Source of the DNA: Lampris incognitus
Taxonomy: Eukaryota; Chordata; Actinopteri; Lampriformes; Lampridae
Direction: 5' to 3'
Length of the DNA stretch: 64,000 bases
NCBI RefSeq assembly: GCF_029633865.1
Contig: NC_079213.1
Span: 110,499,336-110,563,335, forward strand
Shown: piece by piece, positions 31,701 through 42,846 of the stretch
Numbering within the stretch: position 1 is the stretch's first letter
Layout: every line of letters starts with the position of its first letter
Translations under genes and position numbers: made by a program
Notes under the pieces: model-generated
What the model was told of the DNA's origin: nothing
Database searches by the model: none
Seen by the model: the letters and a program-made list of their open reading frames with translations, nothing else

Positions 31701-34700
31701 GCCCGCTAACAAATACCAGTTTATCTACATGCAGGCGCTTTTATTTAAGCTATATTTTGACGCTAAAAACAGAATAGATTATTTAATTGGGACTCCGGAG
31801 GTTCTGTGGGCCACTTTTTTTTAAAACATATCGTGGTGACCCACATCTATATAACGAGAGACATTCACCTAAGAGGACGGTGTACCTTTAAGGGAAGAGG
31901 CGGGGGGGGGTCAGACAACGCACTTCCGCTTCCGGTTGAGAGTTCAGTTCAGCGTCGTTGTCGAATGTATGACATGCTAAGTTGGAGCTAGTAAACTACC
32001 TCGACTACGTCTACTCTCACGTCTCCTGTCTCGTTGTTTTCTAACTCCACAATATATTCCGGCTTAATTCATGACATTGAGTGGTTTGGTAAAAAGGCTG
32101 ATGTAGATATAGGTGGCTCAAAGATGAGCTGTTTTAGTCTTCATCGTGATATTTTGATGCCTGAAATTACTGAGAAATAATATTGGGGGTATTTTAGTGG
32201 TGATGTTCTTTTTTCTTTCCTCCACTTTAAAATGTTTTGTTCATGCCACTATGAACCTTAACCTTGAGCGTCCCGCCAATGCAAAAGCTGAAACTGTATA
32301 ACGAACTTCACCTTGAAACTGATCTCCTGTATACTAGAAACCTACACCGGTGCACCTGACCACTGAGAGGCCCCTTCAGCGGCCTGTTCAGTACAGAGGA
32401 ATCGGTGTCCCCCCTGTTGGAGGCAAATAGCTGGATCCAGGGTGTGTTATCTGGTGAATGAAATTGTAATAGGATTCCCAGTGTTGGTCATAGGGCTGGA
32501 AAATGTGTGGCTGTTGTCCCCACATGTCAGCTTTGGATGCTTTTCCTAACCCTAACCCTAAGGCAAAAGGCCACATCAGTTGCAGAACAGAAAGCTCCAT
32601 TTGGGCAGTGACGCCGCATAACCTGATGGTTTGGCTCCTTCATTGCCCATATTTCTTTTGACGTGGAGTATCTCTGAAATTTAGGATTTGTAAGCCAAGT
32701 TGAAAGGCACGTTTCCACAGCTATGTCTTTTGTAGCTCACCTTCATGCGTGCACGTCTCCCTCTGCCATTTAAAGCCGCCAAAATGTTTGGATAAATCAA
32801 CAGTTACATGCAGTAAAATAGCCATGTTTCATACTTCATCCAAAACTTTGTGAACCCTGATCCAAGTCTATGCAAGAAGGTTTACAACGCTGCCTTTCTT
32901 GAGCAGTGATGGTTAATTCCAGGTTGGTTCTTAATACTCACTTCTTAAAGTTACCAAATATTGTTGCCTATACAGTCAGTTGTTGGCAGTCAGGACTGGG
33001 GAGTTTGTTCTGGATTAATAAGAATGATGACATACAGTGACATTGTGTTGTGCATTCTGTCATCCTGATATGTCAAATATCGTTTATATTTGCAGCCTCC
33101 CATGTTCATCTCTGCTGAAGTGTTGGTCCCTGTATAACTGCAAGCCCCCCCCCCAAAAAAAAACAAAGAGTAGATTTAGGATTGAGTTGCAGAGATACGT
33201 ATGTGTATTGCACAGGAAAGCCACCTGGCTAGATGACCATCTGCCAGTTCTCGTGTTGTAGTGCACAGATAGATAGGAATTGTAGCTGGAACAGAGTCTG
33301 CAGACTGGAGAGGAACGACGTTCCTTGGCAAACTGCTTCTGAAAGGTACAGTGGAGTGTGTAACTGACAGGGTCCTTGGACTAATGGGTAGTTATGGGTA
33401 GTTACGGCTAGTTAAGACCGACTGAAACCACTTTTGAACATCTGCAGGCTGTCCATATTGTTGCAGGGAGCAATTTAAAACAGAACAAGCCCTCCTTGAG
33501 ATCCAGAACAATTTCCACAGGACGTGTCTGTTCCTCTGCCAATGAAACGTAACACTGCGGCAGCCAACACAATGGGGTCTAATTATTGCCCCTATCATTT
33601 GCATAATTATAATGTTCTTCCTAAGGCAGGGGGCAGTATAGAAATTATAAATTGTAGTGGACCTGCTGTCCTTCTTTGGTGAGAATCAGGTTTAAATAGT
33701 GAGTGTTGGCTCTGCTAGCCAGGCAGCCAGGCACCAAGGCTCGGGCAAGATGCTCCAATCAGACAGTCACACAGACTTCAATATCATTCATTCAATAGGA
33801 TTTAAAAAGCCAACTGTGTGGAGAAATGAGAGTTTGCCCCCCAAATCATATGGAATTACAGTGCTGGTTGCATGTGGGGGGAACCAGAGGCAGGCACAAA
33901 AGCCCACAGGAAGCAGCTATTTCTGTGTGTTTTATTAACCCAACCAAGCAATTTAATTCTTTTGTTCGGGGGAGTTCTACTTCATTGATTAACAAAAGCG
34001 AGGATATAATTTTTTCAGCCCCTTTTGAAAAGCCTGAAATGTCAAGCCTTTTAAAGGAGATTATTCTGCCCGTGTGCGATGAATAGAGCCCAGAGTAACC
34101 TTTTGTCTACAATTAAATATTCCAGCATAAATATAAAAGAAAATCAGAGATGGGGAAGATTGAGTCAGGAGAGATTGGAGAGGTAGATCCTCAGCTCGAT
34201 AGTGGCAACAGCCCGGCTCTAATTAGATATGCCAGGCGGTCTCCGAGCAGTCACTCTCTGCAGCACGCAGAGAGAGGAGGCAGCCTGAGAGAAGAAGAAG
34301 GAGAGAGAGAGAGGGAGAGAGAGAGAGAGAGATAGAGAGAGAAGAAGGGAAAGGGGGAGAGAGAGAGAGGAACTCTATCTGCTCATCTGTCTGTCCAGCG
34401 TCTTCCTCTGGGCACCCACAAGGTATTTCAGGAGACTTTGTTTTGTTTTGCTTTGCATCATTGTTTGTTTTCCTGCAGTCGTGTCAGCGGCGTGGTGGCG
34501 GGGAACTGTAAAAGGCAACGTCTTTTGGGAACTGCATGAAGAGAGAGGCTGGATGAAAAAAAAGTTGCGAGATTGTTTATGATTCTGAGGCGTGATTAGG
34601 GAGGACAATAGGACACTCGGGGGGGGGGACCGTGTGGTTTCCTTTCGACTCAGGGGGTGGCATGGCAAGCTGTCTGGAGGACATCAGGGGGGGGGGGAGA

Positions 34701-35410
34701 CATTAACTTTTGATCCCTGCGGTGTTGCCTTTTCGGGGCTGTTTGTGGCTCGAGTTCTGCATTTGCATTTGACCGTTCTGTGAGTTACGCCGGAACGTGC
34801 ATGGGAGAAGAGGACCTGCATACTGCCCCGTGAAACGTGTAGTGATCAAGGCAGTGGTCTTCTATGCTGTGCACTTTATTAAAGGGCACCTGTGAGGAGA
34901 TAAAAGTTTGGACATTTGTTGACTAGTCAGGACTGATTGGCCAGGGGGGGTGGGGGGCCGGAGGTGTAGGATTTGTGCGGCCGGTGTTAGCACAAGTTAT
35001 GAGAGGTATTCCACTCAGCTTGCAGCTTTAAGGGAGGGTGATGCAATGCCAAGGTCTTTGCTCTTTCGCTCCCACCAGTTGCACACTAGCAGCAGTCAGG
35101 CTGTTGGATGGTGCTGTGACCTCCTAGCTGACCTCTAGGGGATCATCAGAGGTGCACGTTTCTGCCAATGGGAATACCGCTGACGGATTTTTGACGGAAA
35201 ACTTCCTTCGTTCTGTATCTTCCGTCCCCCCCACTCGCTTTTCATCCCCGCGTTCAAGCTGTCGATTCCACTGAAGGCTCGGTCACCAGTCCACTGGATA
35301 TGTCATGTATCCTGTTCTTGACACGGTTTTTGCCGCTTCTGGTTTTAGTCAAAGATTTTGTGGCTTTTCCATGTTCACTTTGAGATTGTACAACCCACTT
35401 GGATACTTAC
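31700..35410. other. Non-coding stretch, low repeat content
   Basis: No ORF with recognisable domains and few mobile elements, in contrast to the rest of the window. It includes a stretch at 33960-34270 with a complex, non-repetitive composition and a GA tract at 34265-34370. An ETS-like ACTTCCGCTTCCGG cluster at 31921-31934 could be promoter sequence. Candidate regulatory DNA only. Confidence 0.35.
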
Positions 35411-35424
35411 ATGTTCAGCAGTAA

Positions 35425-36105
35425 GGCCTTTTAGTGACGTTGCCTACCAACACGGGACTCGCCGGTTCGAATCCCCGTGTTACCTCCGGCTTGGTTGGGC
35501 GTCCCTACAGACACAACTGGCCGTGTCTGTGGGTGGGAAGCTGGATGTGGGTGTGTGTCCTGGTCGCTGCACTAGCGCCTCCTCTGGTTAGTCGTGGTGC
35601 CTGTTCAGGGGAGAGGGGGAACTGGGAGGAATAGCATGGTCCTCCCACGTGCTACATCCCCCTGGTGAAACTCCTCACTGTCAGGGGAAAAGAAGCGGCT
35701 GGCGACTCCGCATGTATGGGAGGAGGCATGTGGTAGTCTGCAGCCCTCCGAATATTTCCTGTCAGTCAAGGCCGATGCGAACGCGCAACAACCCTAACCC
35801 TAACCCTAACCCTAGCCACGTTTGCTAGCTAACTGTTAGCCATTAGCCACGTTTGCAGCCAAGCTAACCGTGCCAACTTAACAGTGTGTGTACGGTAGGC
35901 GAATATTTTTTTTTCCTAGGATGAATCCGGAAAGCTGACTGAGGCAGATCTGGTCAATCCTAGCGCCTGAGGGCGGGAACTTTCCGGATTCATCCTTGGA
36001 AAAAAGATATTGGCTCCCCCGGATCGGCAGAGGGGGTGGAGCAACCACCGGGACAGCTCGGAAAATAGGGTAATTAATTAAGGAGAAAAGAGGGGGGGGG
36101 ACAAT
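35425..36105 (+). mobile_element. SINE family A, interrupted copy
   Basis: The head with B-box-like GGTTCGAATCC near 35460 and body run to 35750. The body resumes at about 36014 (CCCCCGGATCGGCAGAGGGG) to the GGAGAAAAGAGG tail. The 264-bp interruption contains CCCTAA repeats and an inverted repeat. Confidence 0.8.
35751..36013. mobile_element. Insertion in SINE A with CCCTAA run and inverted repeat
   Basis: Contains three to four CCCTAA units at 35792-35815, a TTAGCCA/GCTAAC-rich segment, and two inverted arms (35901-35934 and 35980-36013), both containing GATGAATCCGGAAAG or its complement. Class unknown. Confidence 0.5.
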
Positions 36106-37407
36106 AGCATATAAAAAAAACAAAAACTGTCAGGGGTCCTAGAAATCGTGCTCCTCTTAATTCATCACGCGACGTAAGTCGAAAAGCTGCTGTGGTTGGT
36201 TTTGATCCTTTTTGGCAACATAACTTCCAGATATCGTTGTGGATGGATACATGCATACAAACCCCTGTGACGTTGGTGCATTGTATGTAAAGACCAGTGT
36301 GTGCTACAGCAACCTCATGTGTGGTGTCAGGTTAGCTCTTAGTTCTTGGAGACTTTTGAACAGAAAGTTATGAATACCTATTTTCAGATCGTGGCTTCTT
36401 AGTGTACTGTGCAGGCCTACCTCACGAGGATTTTTTTTCTCCGTCCACGTCGTAGAGAGGATTTTTTTCCAAGTTCTGGTGAGAGACAGAGGCAAGAGGG
36501 GGAAAGAGCGGGGCGTTATTGATAAGAAAAGATTAAACGAGGTTGAACCGGTTTCCTAATTGTGTATTAAAGCCAAGCGGATCCAGACGTTGCTTCAAGG
36601 AGTTGCTTCAGAGGAACCGGTTTAGTCCACCACAACCTTCAGCAGAGCCCACAATGCATGACATCAGCGACAAGTCTTTCGAGGCGCCTCTATGCATTCA
36701 TCCATCAATACCAGGGTTACTTTCCGCGAAGGACCGACACCCCGCAAATTTGCAACTTAGATCTTAGATCTTTCCCTACGGTTAAAGTCAGAACCCCATA
36801 TACAGGGAAAAGGTGGAAAAGCCAAGACAACGATTTCATTTTCAGATTATTTAACACATCTGAAAAACAATACATGAATATTTTCATTCTCTAATGACAC
36901 TGATGTCGTTGTGAAGGTCTGTAAAGTCCACGATAGATCAGATCTGAGCTCGGTGTCAGCAAGCCCTTACAAGTTTTTGTCTTCGCAGTGGGAAAGCTGT
37001 GACGCCGGCAGCATTTCTTCTTCCACAGCTGCTATTCAGCCAGTCGGTGGACACCTTTATTGAAAAGCGCATTACAGTAACCGGCGGGTTGTATACTGTA
37101 TGTATTCAGTATGAATGGCCTGACTGGAGGTCAGAACCATCACTCTGGCTGTGGTGTTGGATGCTGTTTACTGACCACCTGCACCGAGGTGGGTTATTTA
37201 CCAGCAGACTCACTGTGGGGGATGGAGCCTACATGGGAAAAACAGGCTGCAGTTAACTCCTGGATGGAATGGAAGTAGAATACAGAAAGGTCAACAGGAA
37301 TCTCCAAGTGAGTCAGAAGAAGATGCTCCATAGTCACAGTATGTACATAGGCTGCATTCTAACCAAAGAGACGTACAATGCTGATATACACAATGGCTTT
37401 TTGCAAC
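36106..37407. other. Non-coding stretch, no gene recognised
   Basis: Complex, non-repetitive DNA. A SOX-like/POU-like juxtaposition ACAATGCATGACAT is present near 36652. I see no splice-consistent coding segment. Confidence 0.3.
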
Positions 37408-37572
37408 GGTAAAACCAAGGCTGAATTACGGACCAGGCATGCTGGGCGAGTGCCCCGGGGCCCCGGACCATGGGGGGCCCCAAAAGGTCAGGGGTATTGT
37501 GTTTGCGTATTGTAGGGATCCCCAATCATACCCTACAAGGGATGTTTGTGTCAACCCTGCGTCGTGATGCAG

Positions 37573-39085
37573 GGCCTAAGCTAGTCTCTATTGATGCGGG
37601 GGCCCCAAGCTACAATCTCTACTGATGCAGGGCCACAAGCTACAGTCTCTACTGATGCAGGGCCCCAAGCTACAGTCTCTACTGATGCAGGGCCCCAAGC
37701 TACAGTCTCTACTGATGCAGGGCCCCAAGCTATAGTCTCTACTGATGCAGGGCCCCAAGCTACAGTCTCTACTGATGCAGGGCCCCAAGCTACAGTCTCT
37801 ACTGATGCCGGGCCCCAAGCTACAGTCTCTACTGATGCAGGGCCCCAAGCTACAAAGTCTCTATTGATGCAGGGCCGCTAGCTACAATCTCTACTGATGC
37901 AGGGCCCCAAGCTACAGTCTCTACTGATGCAGGGCCCCAAGCTACAGTCTCTACTGATGCAGGGCCCCAATCTACAAAGTCTCTATTGATGCAGGGCCCC
38001 AAGCTACAAAGTCTCTATTGATGCAGGGCCGCAAGCTACAGTCTCTACTGATGCAGGGCCCCAAGCTACAAAGTCTCTATTGATGCAGGGCCCCAAGCTA
38101 CAAAGTCTCTATTGATGCAGGGCCCCAAGCTACAAAGTCTCTATTGATGCAGGGCCGCAAGCTACAGTCTCTACTGATGCAGGGCCGCAAGCGACAGTCT
38201 CTACTGATGCAGGGCCCCAAGCTACAGTCTCTACTGATGCAGGGCCCCAAGCTACAGTCTCTACTGATGCAGGGCCGCTAGCTACAGTCTCTACTGATGC
38301 AGGGCCCCAAGCTACAGTCTCTACTGATGCAGGGCCCCAAGCTACAAAGTCTCTATTGATGCAGGGCCCCAAGCTACAAAGTCTCTATTGATGCAGGGCC
38401 GCAAGCTACAGTCTCTACTGATGCAGGGCCCCAAGCTACAGTCTCTACTGATGCAGGGCCCCAAGCTACAGTCTCTACTGATGCAGGGCCCCAAGCTACA
38501 AAGTCTCTATTGATGCAGGGCCCCAAGCTACAAAGTCTCTATTGATGCAGGGCCGCAAGCTACAGTCTCTACTGATGCAGGGCCCCAAGCTACAAAGTCT
38601 CTATTGATGCAGGGCCCCAAGCTACAAAGTCTCTATTGATGCAGGGCCCCAAGCTATAAAGTCTCTATTGATGCAGGGCCCCAAGCTACAAAGTCTCTAT
38701 TGATGCAGGGCCCCAAGCTACAGTCTCTACTGATGCAGGGCCCCAAGCTACAAAGTCTCTATTGATGCGGGGCCCCAAGCTACAGTCTCTACTGATGCAG
38801 GGCCCCAAGCTACAAAGTCTCTACTGATGCAGGGCCCCAAGCTACAAAGTCTCTATTGATGCAGGGCCCCAAGCTACAAAGTCTCTATTGATGCAGGGCC
38901 CCAAGCTACAAAGTCTCTATTGATGCAGGGCCCCAAGCTACAAAGTCTCTATTGATGCAGGGCCCCAAGCTACAGTCTCTACTGATGCAGGGCCCCAAGC
39001 TACAGTCTCTACTGATGCGGGGGCCCCAAGCTACAAAGTCTCTATTGATGCGGGGCCCCAAACTACAGTCTCTACTGTTTCTCCA
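37573..39085 (+). repeat. ~28/31-bp minisatellite, about 50 copies
   Basis: Two alternating variants of one unit: a shorter form ending GCTACAG-TCTCTACTGATGC and a longer one with an extra AA and a T (GCTACAAAGTCTCTATTGATGC), both containing GATGCAGGGCCCCAAGCTAC. The variants are interspersed in blocks. Confidence 0.97.
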
Positions 39086-39490
39086 TTGATGCAAGTGACC
39101 TGAAATAATCGGACTCAAGCAGTTCGCATTATATGAGTGTCTTAACTTTGTGTAGTGTCACCATAACATCATCACACTTTCACAGTCTGCGACATAGACA
39201 GTATAAGAAACCTGGAGTCAAAGCGGAAGCCTTTTTCGGTTGCTAGGGACTCGTTTGAAGCAGAACCATAGATATTACCAATATAAATGCACTAACTATG
39301 TCGGGGGTGGTTTCTAAACATATGCCGGTTTGAAGAGTTTACGCCTTATGTTTACATTGTAGCAATTAAGAGTGCAACACGTGCCTCATGTTTACATTGT
39401 AGCGTTGAGAGTGCAACAAAGTCTGACACAGCGCAAACTCGATGCTTGTCTGTGAATGTTCTCATTCATCCAGGTCATGGTTATCCAAAG

Positions 39491-39562
39491 GAGTTGAATC
39501 AAGTGCAACTGGATATATATATACCAAGTCCAGTTGCACTCGATTCAGCTCCTTTGGAAAAC
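39491..39562. repeat. Inverted repeat, ~28-bp arms
   Basis: The arm with CCAAAGGAGTTGAATCAAGT (39495 on) pairs with the arm ending CAGCTCCTTTGG (to 39557), three mismatches, around an AT-rich loop GGATATATATATACCAAG. It lies inside the hAT-type element, so it is probably a separate small foldback insertion. Confidence 0.85.
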
Positions 39563-40387
39563 TTGATGCTTATGATCAAATCCATTGTTTCATCGTGTAT
39601 AGTTAAACAAATGTGCTAGCTAGAATGCCCATGCTGAAAAATAATGAAACAGATAGTTTTACAAAAAATATGCCCATATTTCACTAAATTATTTGCTCTG
39701 AACCGAACATGTATTTCCTGCTGGTAGGCCGCTGTAAGTGGGGAGAAGGCTTCGCAATGTGTTTGCGACGCTGTGAGCTGCTATTCTCATTTGTTTGTTT
39801 TGTGGTTAAAAAATTGTGTTGTACTTTGTAGTCGGCATCCGAATCCCACGCAGATTGGCATAGCGTCGACTACCATGGTGGGGGGGTTGGGGTGGGGTGG
39901 GCAATGGACGTGCGTGCCCCGGGGCCCCCTGGTGGTTTAATCCGGCCATGGGTAAAACCTACAAAAATAAGACCTAGGTTAAAAAAACTGGATTTATCCT
40001 TTCAGTCAAACCGTGACAAGAATAACCTTAAGATAACTGGTCTCTTTTGCCACTTCACAATGTGTTAGATGTATTTGAACATGTGCCCCTGAAAATATAT
40101 TATTTGCTAGCTCATACGAAATGCTAATGTTAACTCTTTTTGTCTGTTCTGCTCTGGAACCCTTTTTTGAAGAGAAACAGTCGTGATTTTCGACGTTGTG
40201 TCTGCAGCATTTATGCTGTAGCGATAACAGCTACGTTAGCAGCCACCACCAGTCCGCCAGTGACGTCACCGGCATCCTACGCAACGGCATTCTCTGCAAC
40301 GTCTGTTCGTAACGATATTATTTGCACTTTCCTACACCGTGTAGCCCGTTTCGAGGAAGTACTGGTTGTAGTTTTTACATTCATAGT

Positions 40388-40532
40388 GTAGCGTGCATGG
40401 ATAAAAAGACACGCTGGCCGCTGGCTGAGCGGTTAGCGATGTCTCCTGCGGTGCGGGCGATACGGGTTCGCGTCCCGGCCGCGGCAGTTCCTGTGGTTGC
40501 GTTGTCCCCCCCCCCCCCCCCGAATTCGCTAC
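40388..40532 (+). mobile_element. Short LTR-like unit (TGTAGCG...CGCTACA) with tRNA-like core
   Basis: Begins TGTAGCGTGCATGGATAAA and ends GAATTCGCTACA, giving inverted 7-bp ends with TG...CA borders as in LTRs. Inside are an A-box-like TGGCTGAGCGG and B-box-like GGTTCGCGTCCCG. The same start and end occur at 42847-42993, where the end is followed by a TTGGTGTCGGAAGTGGGA primer-binding-site-like sequence. Whether it is a miniature LTR element or a tRNA-derived SINE is unresolved. Confidence 0.5.
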
Positions 40533-40860
40533 AGTAGGTTGTCCACTAGGGGCGTCGCTGGCGGACACGTTCCCGCTCGTGTTTTCAGAGACATGCAGAA
40601 GACTGTTCGGCATCATGGCTGCTAATGGCGTGTTGTCCCCTCCGACCTTGTATCCCAGACCCTAGCTAACGGGTCTGACCCTTTAGCCGAGCGGTTAGTG
40701 ACGTCGCCTTGTGGTGCAGTACACCCCGTATCGAATCCCGCACCGGGCAACAAAATAACCGGTTGCACAAGTAACGGTATTACATATTCAGAGTACATAC
40801 ATAAAGTATCTGTATTCGGCCCCCGTTACATCTTTAAGCCCCAGTGTTCAGATGAGTTAC

Positions 40861-41218
40861 CCCCCCCCTTTTTTGTTTCTCCTCCCCAATTACCCCACTC
40901 TTCCGAGACGTCCCCGTCGCTGCTCCACCCCCTCCGGGGAGGGCTGCAGACTACCACGTGCCTCTTCCGGTACTTGTGGAGTTGCCAGCCGCTTCTTTTC
41001 ACCTGACAGTGAGGAGTTTCGCCAGGAGGACTAGCGCGTGGGAGGATCACGCTACCCCCCCCAGTTCCCCCTCCAACCTTGAACAGGCGCCCCGACTGAC
41101 CAGAGGAGGCGGTAGCGCGCAGCGACCAGGACACACATACCCACATCCGGCTTGCCACCCGCAGACTCGGCCAATTGTGTCTGTAGGGTCGCCCGACCAA
41201 GCCGGACGCCCCCCCCCC
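40861..41218 (-). mobile_element. SINE family A lacking its tRNA-like head
   Basis: Flanked by the 11-bp duplication AGATGAGTTAC (40850-40860 and 41219-41229). The body jumps from GACCAAGCCGG directly to ACGCCCC, so the roughly 60-bp head containing the B box is missing although both element ends and the duplication are present. Confidence 0.85.
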
Positions 41219-41485
41219 AGATGAGTTACTTGATAACATTTGGAGGAGAATACTTTTATAATGCTTCCGTCGTCATCAACGTCGCCATTACGGGCGGGAC
41301 TAGGCGTTCACGAGCTCGCACGATGAATGACAACCGAACAAAAAGGAAATTGGCTTTTAACAGGAAGCTGCATTCTGCAATCAAGCGACCATATAAAAAC
41401 ATGCAAAACGTCGAATTTGCTGCAATAGATTTACCCTTTGTATCGTAAATCATGTAGTGTATTTGTGTGTGTCTGTGTGCAGTTC

Positions 41486-41547
41486 AATCAATCAATCAAT
41501 CAACCAATCAATCAATCAATCAGTCAATCAATCAATCAATCAATCAA
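41486..41547. repeat. (ATCA)n microsatellite
   Basis: ATCA/AATC tetranucleotides with three interruptions. Confidence 0.95.
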
Positions 41548-41618
41548 GTTGCGTTTCCACTGTTTAGGCCTACGTTTGCGTCCTTGTGTCTGTCAGCCGA
41601 CTTCTCCTTCATCCAACA

Positions 41619-41700
41619 GGATAATAATAATAACAGTAATAATAATAATAATAATAATAGTAATAATAACAATAATAATAATAATAATAATAATAATAGC
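41619..41700. repeat. (AAT)n microsatellite
   Basis: Imperfect AAT trinucleotide run ending just before the hAT MITE. Confidence 0.95.
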
Positions 41701-41713
41701 ATAGTTTGGGGAG

Positions 41714-42065
41714 CAGTGGCGCCCCCAAGGGGTGGCCAGGGGTGGCCACGGCCACCCTGATACTATCCCTGGCCCCCCCCGTTGCCCCCCCAGCCACGAG
41801 TCGCATATGCAGAATATGCTTCTGATTATGCATAATAAGCTCCTATCTGATATTTTGCATTAGGTGCTGTTCATTTAAATCAATAATGTATATTTTTCTT
41901 AACTCTCATATTGACAGTTTTCCACTAGCCTATACAGTATACTGCAACAGCATCATAGAATTCCCGAAGTTCAGTCATGGCTTTTGGTTTTGGTGTGCCA
42001 CCCCAAGATTTTCAGTGGCCCCATTTGGCCCCCCCCCCTATGAAAAATGTCTGGGGGCGCCACTG
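41714..42065. mobile_element. hAT MITE with perfect ends and target duplication
   Basis: Perfect 14-bp terminal inverted repeats CAGTGGCGCCCCCA at both ends and a perfect 8-bp target duplication TTGGGGAG at 41706-41713 and 42066-42073. 352 bp long, no coding capacity. The exact duplication suggests a fairly young insertion. Confidence 0.95.
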
Positions 42066-42238
42066 TTGGGGAGGTCGGCTGAAAAGCCCACCCAAAGTGA
42101 AACGTGTAGCTACGCCTTGGCACCATGGACGTGGCCAGGTCAGTGTGCAGGGGCCGTTTTGGGCGTAGCCCCGAGTATGATTTTAAACGTAAGCCTGCGT
42201 GAAGCCCGACTAGAGACGTAACGTGTGTGAGTGTCCGA

Positions 42239-42536
42239 CATAGGCGTTTCTAGCCCATTTTTGGGGGTGCTGCAGCACCCCTAAATTGAACCCCAGCACC
42301 CCTAAAATTGACGAGATTTTTATTATTTATTTTTTACTGTATGTCCATGTTTAATAAGCTGAAGAAATGTCAAAACCATATGCAGTATACGGTTTAAACG
42401 TAATATTTTAACAACAAAAATACAGCACCCCCCCATGCTTCGAAAATGGTTTGATCCACCCCCCCCCCCCAAATTTATCTTGCCTGGCCGGCCAGCACTC
42501 AGCACCCCTAAAGCTCTGATCCTAGAATCGCCCCTG
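42239..42536. mobile_element. hAT-like MITE (older)
   Basis: Inverted ends CATAGGCGTTTCTAG and, inverse, CAGGGGCGATTCTAG (12 of 15 match). Internal GCAGCACCCCTAAA motifs recur near both ends. The flanking 8 bp do not match, so the duplication is lost or the ends are misplaced. Confidence 0.6.
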
Positions 42537-42846
42537 GATAATCTTCACAGCAGCCCGTCAAAACACACGCAGGTCTCTAAACGAGCTCTCTCCCTGCGCG
42601 TGCGCAGAAAAGTGCCATGCCGCGCATGTGTGGGAGGGTCTGATGGGAGGGTCTGATTGGCAGCGCTGAGTCACGTGACGCAAGCCGCGGCAGGAAGAGA
42701 CGAGTGGAGGAGAAATGGCGGAGCGTGCCGGGAGGAAACAGCCACTCGATGTTTTTGGAGGTTTCCAAACGAGAAGGAAGGGTAAGAGTTAAGCCCGCGC
42801 TGTAACTTCTCACTAGCGGTTGAACTTGCCTGTTGATTTATGATGT

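Larger units (their letters stand above)
37416..39950. mobile_element. hAT-type non-autonomous element carrying a minisatellite
   Basis: Perfect 8-bp target duplication GGTAAAAC at 37408-37415 and 39951-39958. The inverted ends are CAAGGCTGAATTA (left) and CATGGCCGGATTA (inverse right), and both are followed within 30 bases by CCCCGGGGC-type sequence. An 8-bp duplication is the hAT signature. The interior is a minisatellite (37573-39085) plus about 800 bp without a transposase ORF. Confidence 0.85.

Noticed and set aside
36640-36670. SOX-POU composite enhancer at ACAATGCATGACAT
   Set aside because: A single short match is expected by chance in this length; the arrangement differs from the usual CATTGTTATGCAAA order, so it is noted only within a general region entry.
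37573-39085. CRISPR-like appearance of regularly repeated ~30-bp units
   Set aside because: There are no unique spacers; the whole unit repeats head to tail. The context is a vertebrate hAT element. It is a minisatellite.
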